Assembly: GCA_958450325.1 (NCBI GenBank)
Contig: OY288241.1
Location: forward strand, 47,319,978-47,383,977
Origin: Agrostemma githago
Taxonomy: Eukaryota > Streptophyta > Magnoliopsida > Caryophyllales > Caryophyllaceae
Direction of reading: 5' to 3'
Length of the DNA: 64,000 nucleotides
The notes beneath the pieces were generated by a model. It was not told the DNA's origin. It saw only the letters and a program-made list of their open reading frames with translations, and ran no database searches. Numbering within the stretch: position 1 is the first letter of the stretch; each line of letters begins with the position of its first letter. The position numbers were made by a program, and so were the translations under genes. This document shows positions 44,971 to 55,582 of the stretch, piece after piece.

Positions 44971-45866
44971 TGTTTGGGATAAAAATCCGCATCCTCAGAG
45001 CATGACGTGGCATATTACAAATGGAAGGTCAATGGTCAAAGGTCGGAAGGTCGAAAGGTCAAAAGGTCAAAAGACGAGAGTCGATAGTCAAAGTCAAGAA
45101 GTCAGAAAATCAAAAAGGGAAAAATCACGAAGTAATACTCGGAAAGTCCAAAGTCGTAAAAGTCAAGGATTCGATACGAAGAAAGTCAACCAATCAACAA
45201 AGTAAAACCCGACAGTAGCATTGGGCCGGAGAGCATCCAAGCCCCGAAATGGGCCGAAGACAGCCAACTACTCAAAGTAACCCTACCCCAAGTACAAGAC
45301 CTAGTCAAATAACCAACCCCCTAGATTCCAGGGTAGTGCCACCAGAGCAGGAGAGAAATCAGGAGAAGAGGAATGCAACGGCTAGGAAGAAAAGGTCAAG
45401 GGCAATAAAAGAGGAATGAATGCAAAGATTATGGACAATTAAGGAGGATAACGGTCCCAAGCTCAATAACAGTATAAAAGGCAAGGGAAAGGCAAGAGGA
45501 AGGTCATGGAACACACATTCAACCTTACTCAACTCATCCTCAACGAATCATCATCCAAACACACCCAAGCATACATCACGATAAACACTCACAATCAATT
45601 TTAGTCACAACCATAGCAATATTACTTGTATTTGTATTCCTTTTCTTCACTATTTCCCGTTCGTAGTAGAATATTGGCGGGATTCCGACTCCCCCCGCGG
45701 TTTTTCCCACATCGGGTTTCCGCGTCACCAAAACTTTGTGTCATTTTCTCTCTTTCGTTGTTCTCCGTTTAATAGGTTCGATATCGCTTAGACAACCCGT
45801 AATTATAGGACGATCGCTTTAACCCGTAATCTAAATCGTAGATCCGGTAATTTTTTTACCAAAACA
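44971..45866 (+). mobile_element. Solo LTR with perfect 5-bp TSD
   Basis: Flanked by gtaac at 44966-44970 and 45867-45871. Starts 'tgtttgggat' and ends 'ccaaaaca'. Contains TATA box tataaaag at 45473-45480 and, 200 bp on, 'tttttcccacatcgggtt' and 'ccgcgtcacc', words common in plant LTR U5 regions. No internal sequence remains, so it arose by LTR-LTR recombination. The ggtcaaaaggtcaaaag low-complexity stretch (45030-45190) lies in its U3. Confidence 0.8.
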
Positions 45867-45871
45867 GTAAC

Positions 45872-46232
45872 TTACACCAACGACTACTAAACAACCTAAC
45901 ACACTAACAGATTGGGATATATACGGGGTAAAGTTAGGGAAAGAAGCTAATCTAGCATTATCACCACCACGACTATCATCATCACCATCATCATCATCAC
46001 TTCTTGATCCAGGGGGACGGTTTCCGGAATTGCAGTTTGGGTTAAAGTTTCTCTCCGATAGCCGAGACAAGTATTGTTCTATTGCCTCCACTCTTTTATC
46101 CCCTTCTTTTTTCTGAGCTACTAATCTCCCAATTAGGCCCTTTGAGTAATCAGTGCTGCCCGTGGAGGCTCGAGCTTTTTATTAGAATCTGTTCGCTCGT
46201 ACATCCATTTTCGTTCTGATCTCTTCATTTTG
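45872..46232 (-). pseudogene. Remnant of a CACTA protein gene
   Basis: ATG at 46230 opens 'MKRSERKWMYERTDSNKK', the start of a transposase-associated domain, but homology stops after about 20 residues. Another frame downstream reads 'LVAQKKEGDKRVEAIEQYL', an Asp/Gly-rich stretch, then a hydrophobic C-terminus 'VSVLGCLVVVGVSYCFGK'. It appears to be a deletion fusion of first and last coding pieces. No function can be assigned. Confidence 0.4.
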
Positions 46233-46560
46233 AATCTACATCGAGGACGAACAACAAATAACAGACAACAAACAACCAACGACCAACGACCTTAACCTTA
46301 TGGGGCCCTTATCCCACCAACTTAAATTCATGTACGAACATTAGTTTAATTACACGGAACAAGATGCAATGCAAATGTCAAATGGAACAATATACATGCA
46401 AGAGAAATACTATATGTTTAATTATATGTAAACTCCGTATATGTTAGATCAGGGGCGAATCAAGAAGATTATGAATGGGGTGCACTATAAAAAAAATTAC
46501 GAATAATAAAATTGTGAAAAATATACCAAAATAAAAATAGATCAAGACTTTAAATTCTTC

Positions 46561-46561
<1 letters not shown>

Positions 46562-46625
<64 letters not shown>
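46562..46625. repeat. (AT)n microsatellite
   Basis: About 32 AT units without interruption, in the CACTA-like element. Confidence 0.95.
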
Positions 46626-46626
<1 letters not shown>

Positions 46627-47024
46627 TCATTGCATTGTAAACATAAAGTCAAAACAAAGTACATCTATTAAGCCAAAAGTTAAAGCCTTCCAATCGAAGA
46701 AACTTCATATTCTAGAAACAGGTCAATAGGCGAATTAGGAAACAAACACAAAATGAGTACAAGAAAAGGGGTCGAGATAAATTAAAAAGGGTAATTCGAA
46801 AACTGTAATTCAAAATGAATTTAAAAAATTAACAATTGAAATGGGTAATTAAAATTTTAAAAAATAGGAAACCAAGCAAATTACTTACAAAATTAATAAA
46901 ATTAAGATGGATAATTCAAAATGAATACTCGTAAACGATCATGTTAAAAATTGAAATTGCGAAAAGATGTGAAAAGTAGGGAGTAGGAACATTGAAAAAA
47001 GAAGACAAGGGGAAAACACACCCA

Positions 47025-47095
47025 GCAAGGCTCAAACACTAGGCCTCTTGTATGCTCTAACAATACAAAACCACTACGCTACTCTTAGTTGTTTG
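47025..47095 (-). other. tRNA-like head (SINE-like)
   Basis: On the minus strand A-box-like tagcgtagtgg (47071-47081) and B-box-like gtgtttgagcc (47029-47039), about 31 bp apart. It resembles the head at 29550-29612, including 'gagcctt.ctg' after the B box. The body and tail are not resolved. Confidence 0.5.
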
Positions 47096-49639
47096 ATTAT
47101 CAACTTTTCCTATAAGTACACATATCAATTATGTGATACAAAAAAAGGGACAAGTAAAAGATTACCGAGCCCTGATTAAAACTAATCCATACAATCTTAA
47201 AAAGTTGGATGGGTATACATATTCCTATTCCGAGGTAAGTATGCTCTTCCTATTCCGTTTATTCATATTTATGTGATACATATCAATTCTAATGGCACAT
47301 ACTCGTTGCTTCAATTATTTGGCACTATGCAAACCGCTATAAGCTTAGCCGGTCAATTAGCTTTCTAATCAACGAAACTCCAACTATTCCATACAGAAAT
47401 ATCGAGTTACTGAAATCAATTGACGTAATTTTATTCAGAGATCTGTACAGAATTATACATAAATCAAAGGAGTGCATCCAACTTTACTATAATTGTATAA
47501 ATCCATAAACAAAAACAATGTCATTACACACTCCACAAAAACAATTAGGAAGAAAATTCAATCGACTATTAGAAAATATACCTAATCGACGGCGGATGAC
47601 GGAATGGGTCAACAACAGGAACTCCGGCAAGAGCAACTCGTCGATCGCCAGTACCAGCTGAAACTCCGGCGTCGTGCAACCTGAAATTACAAAAAACAAA
47701 ATTAAAAAAATGTAAAAGCAGCAGCACCCTGAAATTATAGAAGATGAAATAGATTTAGATTTGAACTCCAATCTAAGCCATCATGTTTGTTTGGTGATGA
47801 GTGATGATTGATGAGTCATTAAGTAAGTCGGGCAAGGAAAATATATGCTTTCTTCTATTTCCCCGGTCTCCATCCTCAACACTGCTCCAAATATATAGAT
47901 CAATTCTTATCCACTAGCTCCATTATACGAGTATTAATTACCTTCATCCTCGATCAACCCACACACCTTCTTAAATTACCTCCAAGTATTAATCTAATGC
48001 CTTCCCTTTTTATATATTTCATCTGAGACGTTCGTCAAAGAGAGAAACCACAGAAAAAGTGCATTTATTCTTTATAAGATGTTCGTTCAAGTACTAAATT
48101 TACATTAACGTGTTTCATCTGACAGGAGAAACAAAAAAAGGATAGATTACTCTTTGTAAACTACTCCGTGCTGTTTATTACTCTCCATCATCTTTGTAAA
48201 CTACTCCGTACTAGCATATATAGTAGAGACGAGAAATGATAAGAACTAAGCAAAGAAGAAGAAATCAACCAGTAAAGAAACATAATTTTGAAGTTCCTAC
48301 AAATTGCCTTTTTTTGTTAGTGGCGATAAATATAATTTTGTTAGTTGTAAAAACAGCAAGAAAAGTGCCTACACATTTGCCTCTTACGCATCAAATTTCC
48401 CTTTTTATTACCTTAAACTATTACTATAAACTATTACTCGACCAATTACATTTTGAAGTTCCTAACCGGCCTACACAAGCACACACTTACTTTCCAGTTA
48501 CTCCCTACTACTCCACTACGTTAAATTAATCAACAAGTGTATAACAAGTGAAGATCTGGCAACATCAATTTCAATCTCAATTAACATCATCATTCGCAAT
48601 TGCTATCACTATTGTATAACATATACACTATATACAAACCAGAATTGAAGAAACAAACGAAAATAGAAAACTAAAAAAGAGGGAGTGTGAAGAGGAGGAG
48701 AACCGGAGAGGAGATTCGTGGCAGAGAAGACCGGCGCCAGCAGAGGAGGAAGGCGTCGGTGAACCGCCGAAAAGGAGAGGAGTGGCAGTCGGAGAGGGAA
48801 GGGGGTCAAGCGAGGGTTTAGGGTTGGGGGTCGAATAGGGTAGGGAAATTGGGGGTTTCGTGTTTTAATTTTGTTAAGTTAAATGAAAAAGGGAGAGGGA
48901 GCAGGTGGGTTTAATTTATGAGAGGTTGCAACGGACTTGCAACGGACTGTCCGTTGCAACTTCTGAATCTGCAACGGATTTTCCCTTGAAAATAACGATA
49001 GTCCGTTGCAAGTTTACGCGCTAAAGGGAAAATATTTTGGCGCCTATGAAACCGTTGCAAAGTGTACGATCCATTGCAAGTCCGTTGCAAGTTTTCATAT
49101 TCCGTTGCAAGTCCCTTGCAAAAAATTATTTTACAAGGGATTGACTTTCCGTTGCAAAAATCCCTTGCTATGCCTTTTTTTTTTGTAGTGGAAGATCAAA
49201 GTCATAATTCAATATGATTACCTTCTCCAATAAAAGTTAAAAACATGAATTATTAGTTTCTATGCATTAAATCTTATAGCGTTATATCTCATTTTCGTCA
49301 ATAATCACTCACTTACATTCTGACAAACACACTTTCAGTATAATTCACCTTACTACACTTGTGGTGACATGTTTGATGCATCATGCATGTTTCGATACTT
49401 TCAGTCCATCCTTTTTTTCTTTGTCATTCATTTAACATACATGCCATATATATTTCCGTAATTTGGATCGTTCAATTTTACTAAGCTACGTCTTGTTCAC
49501 AATTTACGAATGTCTGTGAAAGTAAATAAACTTACAAAGACATGAAATCAAAACAAAAAATGAATAAATAACAAAATAAATATTGTATAATGAGGCAAAA
49601 AGACATAACTACAATTTATAAACGCCATAAAATAATATA

Positions 49640-49671
49640 GTCCTGTGCGGTGCACGGGTATGGCAACTAGT
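49640..49671 (+). mobile_element. Helitron 3' terminus candidate
   Basis: A 7-bp hairpin (cctgtgc/gcacggg) is followed by 11 bases and CTAG, then T, as Helitron 3' ends require. The 5' end was not located; 49191-49640 has no gene. Confidence 0.45.
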
Positions 49672-50439
49672 TATTATTATATAATTAAACAGTCAATCAT
49701 TTTCTATAATCCTAAACTATACCACTAATATAATGATACCACTCATCATTTCCAACTAATCTATAAAAAGTCATGTTGAATGTCCAATGAGTGACATGTG
49801 GCGTAATAAAACAAACCACACGATATACTCCTCTTTCCTCTTACAATGCAGTAAAAAAAATGACGAAAATAAAACAAGTCCATCAAAAACTCAAACGTTC
49901 CTTACCACTTCATCTTCATCTTCCTCTTCCTCTAAACATCATGCATTCACACCGTCATTACTACTGTAACACTACGTGTTTAATAAACGTATTAAAAAAA
50001 ATTATCTTTCGTTAAACAAAGTTTAAGACTCGAAAATATTTTAATAGTAACCTGTCATTCTGACTTTTTCTCGTCTCATAAAAATTGAAAATGATTTGTC
50101 GGAATTTTTATATAACGTTTTAAAATCCGTTACACGAGGTCGTAACAAGACTACGAAACGTACTTACGTCTTACAAATTTTTTTTTATATATTTTTTTTA
50201 TTTATAAATATTACGGGTTCCATTATTTGAATCCAATAACCTTATGTTTAATTCTTTTTTGAATAAAAGACGTTTATTTGTCCAAAGTATAGATCGGAAT
50301 GAATTATTTGGGACAAAAAAAAGAAAAGGAATTTACGTGTACAGGCTAGGGACATGCATGTTATGCATGCATACAACTAGAGGGAGTTACTAATATTACC
50401 TACTCTAGGATATAGGTGAGTAGTAGGATATATTTCCTC

Positions 50440-50447
50440 TATAAATA
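50440..50447 (+). promoter_or_regulatory. TATA box of unknown transcript
   Basis: 'cctctataaatagg' with a pyrimidine-rich leader after it ('cattcttcacacgccaatt'). No gene follows until 52262. It may belong to an unrecognised LTR or non-coding transcript. The stretch 49672-51626 otherwise shows no gene. Confidence 0.4.
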
Positions 50448-51626
50448 GGAATTTGAGTCTAATATTACCGCCCTTAATACCTCCGTCTAAAGTCGTTTCG
50501 CACCATCATTCTTCACACGCCAATTACTCATGCCATAAAATAGTTATTTCTTGGTACAGATTTTGCCACTCATTCCTCTCAAAATTATCATTCTTGAGCG
50601 TCGCCGTTCCAATTGTACGTTAATCTTCATCACCAAATTGTTTCAATTGTTAGACCACAATTAGATGGTACACGTTAATCTCCATTATCTCATTCTATTA
50701 AACCAAATGCTTAGTAGACAATCTCAAATTCAATTATGAGTTGGTTACACCATTAACTTAACATTTCAGATCCATAGCCATTGATTAATTTGTCAAAGTT
50801 TTTTCGTTCTGAGGTGCTTAATACCGTGATAACACGACCAAATGTACATACGCTTCATATCAAATGTGTTAACTATCTTTCTTGTGTTAATTATCTTCTG
50901 TTTTGTTAATTGTTGCATGTGAATTAAGTACTCAAGAAACCCGATAACTCGACCAAATGTATTACTTCGTATCTAACTGCTTTATTTATTATCCGCTCAA
51001 ACCTCTAATTTGGAGTTTTTTTTCCCTTATTTGTAATTTATGAGATATATGTATATGTTGTCTCAGAGTTAATTTTTATTGATTTAGTGTTGCACTAACC
51101 ATTGTCGTATCATATGCGTTGATTATTGTTCTATAGCTGATATGCATTTTGATAAGTGTTGCCTCCGTTTAGGCTCACTTGCTGTATTCTTACGTGAATG
51201 TCATGTAACTTGATTCACTTTAGCATGTTCTATCTCCTCCAACACCTATATCCATGAGTGCATCAGCCTGTATCTTTAGATTTAGCAACTTCTTTGTTGA
51301 TCCGTTGTTGTACATCTTGTAGAAACCAATGACATTCGTAACTGAGGAAAACGTTTAGCAGGAATAAAAAAAACCATGGTCTCTTTGACCGTCAGATAAT
51401 GATTTAAGTCATTTAATATATTTAGTCCTCTACGTACTTGGTTGTTGGTTACTCGGTATCTATTTTATGTATTACGCTCTTACATGCTAAGAACTACAAA
51501 CATTCATGCAACTTAGCATGCGTATATTCCGCCCCTTTTGACATTTCTAATGTAAATTTAAAATTTAAAATTTAAAATTTTAATTAGGTGAAAATGGTAA
51601 CATAAAATAGTTTCTAATAATAAATA

Positions 51627-51865
51627 CTTCCTCCGAGTTCCTATTATTGTCCCACTTTCCTTTTTGAACTGAGTTTGATTTTTGTCCCACTTTCCTTTTT
51701 GAACTGAGTTTGATTTTTGTCCAACTTTTCTTTTTAGATCATAAATGTGTGTTCACAATTACTCTTACATTTCTCTCTGTTCCCTTCTTTTTTCAACCAC
51801 TCATTTTCCCTTACTTATTTTTCACCTCAAAACATTTTGAGATAATAATAGAAACTTGGAGGGAA
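51627..51865. mobile_element. Stowaway-type MITE, same family as 37588-37790
   Basis: TA at both ends. Left end 'cttcctccgagttcctatt'; right end pairs imperfectly. A unit of about 36 bp with 'tcccactttccttttt' is duplicated in tandem at 51649-51720. Confidence 0.7.
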
Positions 51866-51885
51866 TACTCCGTACTTAGACATCC

Positions 51886-51912
51886 CATACATTGCACGGG
51901 TCACAAAACTAG
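51886..51912 (+). mobile_element. Decayed Helitron 3' terminus candidate
   Basis: 'cccatacattgcacggg' is a degraded hairpin, followed by 'tcacaaaactag' and T. It resembles the clearer termini at 49640 and 54800. Confidence 0.35.
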
Positions 51913-52023
51913 TTACTTTCTTGTAGCGTATTTCTTGGATATGAATTTAGGCAATAAATTAAAATTGGGAGGAAGGAAGGTGACTTAAAAAATTGATTGC
52001 ACAAAACTCGCTTAGTTTACTGC

Positions 52024-52029
52024 CACGTG
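52024..52029 (+). promoter_or_regulatory. G-box / ABRE-like site upstream of the U-box gene
   Basis: 'tgccacgtgccc' 233-238 bp before the start codon. CACGTG sites bind bZIP/bHLH factors and occur in ABA-responsive promoters; PUB18/PUB19 relatives act in ABA and drought responses, so the match makes sense. An AT-rich 'ggataaaataaataa' at 52075-52089 is the likely TATA region. Confidence 0.45.
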
Positions 52030-52261
52030 CCCCTATCGTACTATCATGTTTTCCTTTTTAACCACAACACAAGGGGATAAAATAAATAACTAACCTTTGC
52101 AACGAGATTCTCATTTCCATTCTGCTTCTTTTTTCTTCTTCTTCTTCTCATCATTTCCTACCCTCAAACCAAAAAAGCGAAGAAAAGATAGAGAGAGATC
52201 AAAGAAACAGAAGTGCAGAACAACCTCTGTTTTTCCCCCTCCCTCCTTTCCTCTTAACAAA

Positions 52262-54298
52262 ATGATCCGAAAAGTCGACCCGAATGAACGTTTGATACTG
52301 GAACTCCCTGCTGTTCGACCCTGCGAATCCATATCTTCCACAGTATTGATTTCCTCTTTGATTTCTCTTTCTCATAACATTTCAAAACTCCAATCTCAAA
52401 CATTTCCAACCCAAAAGAAAATCACCCGTGAAGCCTTCAGGCAGGTCGGAATCCTCCTTATTTTCTTCCAAGAAATCCGAGAAAATTATCTCAGTTTCTC
52501 AAATTCCCTTATTCTATCCTTATCCGAGCTCCATTTTGCTCTTCAAAAGATTCTATTTTTACTACAAGATTTCACCCGACAAGGGTCAAGGCTGTATATT
52601 TTGATGAAATCACAGTTTATCGTTCATCAATTTCGGGTATTAGTAAGATCGATTGCCGGCTCACTTGATATAGTGCAGTTCGATTCTCTGGAAATCAGCA
52701 GTGAAGTGAAGGAATTACTTGAATTACTAGCAAACCAAGCTAGAAAGTTAAAACCCCAGACCGACCCGAATGATGAATGGGCCATGGAGAGGGTCACATT
52801 CATGTTGAATCAGTTCGAGAATGAGCTCGAACCCGAAAGGGTTTCAATTAAATGGATCTTGGATTATTTGGGGATTAAGAATTGGGCTGATTGTAACAGC
52901 GAAGTGGTGTTCTTGGAAAATCAAATGAATAATATCGAAGATGATGAAAGGGAGAGTTGTGTTACGAGTAATTTATTAGGGTTCATGTGTTATTGTCGGG
53001 TTGTCGTATTCGATACATTATTGGATACAAATGATGAACAAATGATAGTACCGAGTTCACTAAAACGGGTCACAGATTTTCTGAACCCGGAAGACTTCCG
53101 GTGTCCAATATCGCTCGAGCTAATGATGGATCCGGTCACGATATCCACCGGGCAGACCTACGACCGGGTTTCGATCCGGAAATGGCTGAGCGCCGGGCAC
53201 TTGCTCTGCCCCAAAACAGGGGAAAAATTAACCAGTACTGAGCTAGTACCAAATTCCACCCTCAAAAAACTAATACAAAACTTCTGCTCTGAAAATGGGG
53301 TTTCGATCCTGTTAACGGGGAATAAAAAGACGGTTTTGCCCCCGGGTCCGGTTGCCAAGGAAGCCATTAGATTCTTGTCTCAGTTTCTTGCAGGAAGGTT
53401 AGCTTACGGCGCCAATGAGCAGAAGAACAAGGCTGCTTATGAGATAAGATTGTTAACGAAGTCGAGTGTTTTCAATCGGATAGTGTTGATTGAAGTTGGA
53501 AATGTGGCTCCACTCTTGGACCTTCTTACATCAGATGATGCAAATACTCAGGAGAATGCAATTGCAGCTCTTTTGAAACTTGCAAAGCATAGTAAAGGTC
53601 AGAGGGCGATTATTGAAGAAGGTGGATTAATGCTTGTTATATTTGTTCTTCGACACGGGATCAAAAACGAGTCAAAACAAATCGCAGCAGCCACGCTTTT
53701 CTACCTCTCTTCGGTTGAGAAGTACCGGAAATTGATCGGTTCGACTAGAGAAGCAATACCAGGTTTAATCGAGTTAATAAAGAACGGTACAGTAACGGGT
53801 AAGAAGAATGCTATGGCAGCAATTTTTGGATTATTGTTATACCATGGAAACCATAAGATTGCTCTTGAATCAGGTATTGTTTCTGAGATAATTGGTTTTA
53901 TATCTTCTGTTCAAAGATCAGAGCTTTTATCCGATGCATTGGCTATTCTAGCTTCATTGGCTGATAAAAGTGATGGGTCTGTCACGATTGTGAAAACCTC
54001 GGCCCTGAGTTTGATCATAGGTTTGATAAAATCCTCGATTTCCCGAGGTGGGAAAGAATGCTGTGTATCGATTTTACTGTCACTGTGTAAAAATGTGGGA
54101 AATGAAGTAGTAGCGGCTTTAGCTAAGGAAGCTGCCATCATGCCGTGCATTTACTCAGTCGTTGCAGATGGGAGTTGTCATGGTAGTAAGAAGGCTCGTG
54201 CTTTGATCGGTATGTTGCAGGGATTTCAGGAATCGAGTTCGTCGAGATTAACAGGAGGAATAGCTGTCAGAAAAGAAAGGTTCGTTAATCTTGTTTAG
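52262..54298 (+). CDS. PUB19: U-box/ARM-repeat E3 ubiquitin ligase, PUB18/PUB19-like
   Basis: Intronless 678-residue protein starting 'MIRKVDPNERLILELP'. The upstream in-frame codons (52097-52261) are low-complexity 5' leader, so the start at 52262 is preferred. Residues about 15-260 form the helical N-terminal domain of plant U-box proteins. The U-box spans about 276-350 ('FRCPISLELMMDPVTISTG', 'TYDRVSIRKWLSAG', 'CPKTGEKL', 'LVPNSTLKKLIQNFC'). Armadillo repeats cover about 370-650 ('TQENAIAALLKLAKHSKG', 'KQIAAATLFYLSS', 'KKNAMAAIFGLLLYHGNHK'). The U-box recruits E2-ubiquitin and the ARM repeats bind substrates. Length and layout match Arabidopsis PUB18/PUB19 (near 690 residues), negative regulators of ABA/drought responses. 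Assignment to 18 versus 19 is not certain. It is the only intact host gene in its original setting here. Confidence 0.88.
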   Translation: MIRKVDPNERLILELPAVRPCESISSTVLISSLISLSHNISKLQSQTFPTQKKITREAFRQVGILLIFFQEIRENYLSFSNSLILSLSELHFALQKILFLLQDFTRQGSRLYILMKSQFIVHQFRVLVRSIAGSLDIVQFDSLEISSEVKELLELLANQARKLKPQTDPNDEWAMERVTFMLNQFENELEPERVSIKWILDYLGIKNWADCNSEVVFLENQMNNIEDDERESCVTSNLLGFMCYCRVVVFDTLLDTNDEQMIVPSSLKRVTDFLNPEDFRCPISLELMMDPVTISTGQTYDRVSIRKWLSAGHLLCPKTGEKLTSTELVPNSTLKKLIQNFCSENGVSILLTGNKKTVLPPGPVAKEAIRFLSQFLAGRLAYGANEQKNKAAYEIRLLTKSSVFNRIVLIEVGNVAPLLDLLTSDDANTQENAIAALLKLAKHSKGQRAIIEEGGLMLVIFVLRHGIKNESKQIAAATLFYLSSVEKYRKLIGSTREAIPGLIELIKNGTVTGKKNAMAAIFGLLLYHGNHKIALESGIVSEIIGFISSVQRSELLSDALAILASLADKSDGSVTIVKTSALSLIIGLIKSSISRGGKECCVSILLSLCKNVGNEVVAALAKEAAIMPCIYSVVADGSCHGSKKARALIGMLQGFQESSSSRLTGGIAVRKERFVNLV

Positions 54299-54799
54299 TT
54301 AGGAATTAATGTACGTAAAACATGTAGGATTAGTGATTTGAGCGAGTTTGATATCACCAGCTTGATTTTTTTCTAACAGCTGATTGATTATACTTGTATA
54401 CTGTAATAAATAGGTAGCACTTACCAATTTAGCATTAGCATTCTTTGTCATAGATGGAATTTTGATGTACATAAGGTTTGATACTCCAGTCCATTGTTGT
54501 AACATGATACTTTTTGAATAAATGAATAAAAGATTGTTTTGTACGTGCTGTAGAAAAATGTTGTTTAGGAGTGTGTTTTGTCATTGGTAATTGAAATTTG
54601 ATCAGCGCAATAAGTGGGAGTAAGTGTTAATGATGCACAAACAGGTAGTATAAGTTATGTAATGCGCATCATTTTGCACGTTTAGTGGAGCAGCTGCGCA
54701 AATGGCGAGAATCATGGAATGTTTTGGTGTAGGATCTGAGTTTGAGTTGTGATATTGGGACGGCCGCTGCAGGTACTCCGTTGTTGTATGATACTCGTA
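54299..54799 (+). other. 3' flank of the U-box gene
   Basis: Contains aataaa-type signals at 54404 and near 54518-54528 that can end the U-box transcript. No other gene is seen. Confidence 0.5.
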
Positions 54800-54840
54800 C
54801 TAGTGTAGACTGTAGACCCCGTGCCATGATGCACGGTATT
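54800..54840 (-). mobile_element. Helitron 3' terminus interrupted by a copia element
   Basis: On the minus strand a hairpin ccgtgc/gcacgg (54819-54835) is followed by CTAG ending at 54800 and then T. The copia element begins at 54841, and the Helitron body should continue beyond 61731; its 5' TC end was not found. Confidence 0.5.
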
Positions 54841-55046
54841 TGTTGGGATTAATGACTAGCAATTGTCGTATTCGAGACTCGGGTTGAATGTCGAACTAGG
54901 TGTGGAAATAAGATGATGTATTTTGTTAGAATGTGGTTTGTCCCACATCTAAAGAATAGTGGGAAGTGGTAGATTTTGTACGTATAAATAGAAAAAGTTG
55001 TCCCACATCGATAGATTAACTAAGTGGAGGTGATTCTTTTTGTATA
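54841..55046 (+). repeat. 5' LTR of the copia element, left piece
   Basis: Equals the first 206 bp of the 3' LTR at 61268 with several substitutions. It stops after 'tttttgtata', in the middle of the TATAAATA box. Confidence 0.92.
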
Positions 55047-55582
55047 CTAGTTTTTTGCCGCGCGCTACGCGCACGTATGGTTAGGTACGATTTGTGTATG
55101 TATTTTGATGGCGCATATTGTTGTCATTGATTGTCGAATTGTTGGCATAACTCGAACTATTGTTTGTGTTTTTTTCTTTTTGTCCTACGTTTATAGTTCT
55201 AAGATAAAATTATCCACTGATCTAGGAAGTACGGGTTGTAATATCATATTGCGCAAAACAGGCTGATTTAATACAAAAAAATGTTAATCTTTATTTTTTC
55301 CCACCATTCAAAGCAAGGTATGAAAAAGGACCATAATTGAAGGTACACTAAACAAAACCACGAAATCAAGTGTGTTATACAAATTCATAAAAACATATTA
55401 TAAAAGAATAATTAGTAGAGTGTTCGTCAATTTGCGATTTATGGTAAAACATATGTAGCGTTAACTCAATATTTTGGTTACCAAAGCGGGGCTAAACACA
55501 CAAATCGAGCGTTTGCACTGTAGATATTGAACAAGTATGTGCGTTTGACAATATCAGACTATGCAATATAACCGCCTTTAAG

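Larger units (their letters stand above)
44286..49190 (-). mobile_element. CACTA-like non-autonomous element with 'ttgcaacgga' subterminal repeats
   Basis: The left end cactacaaaaaaaatggcc and the right end, read inward, cactacaaaaaaaaaagg extend to a shared 'atagcaaggga'. Many copies of (c)ttgcaacgga and its complement occur within about 420 bp of the left end and 270 bp of the right end, the subterminal pattern of CACTA elements. The flanking triplets (act and gaa) do not match, so the TSD is not confirmed. Inside are a transposase start (46230), a solo LTR, an AT microsatellite and a SINE-like head. Only gene scraps remain. Confidence 0.65.

Noticed and set aside
48236..48809. Short frames near the right end of the CACTA-like element
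   Set aside because: Low complexity, with no family match; the stretch reads as leader and subterminal DNA of the element.
52097..52261. N-terminal extension of the U-box protein
   Set aside because: The first 55 codons are Phe/Lys/Arg-rich leader sequence with no counterpart in the family; the Met at 52262 starts the conserved part.
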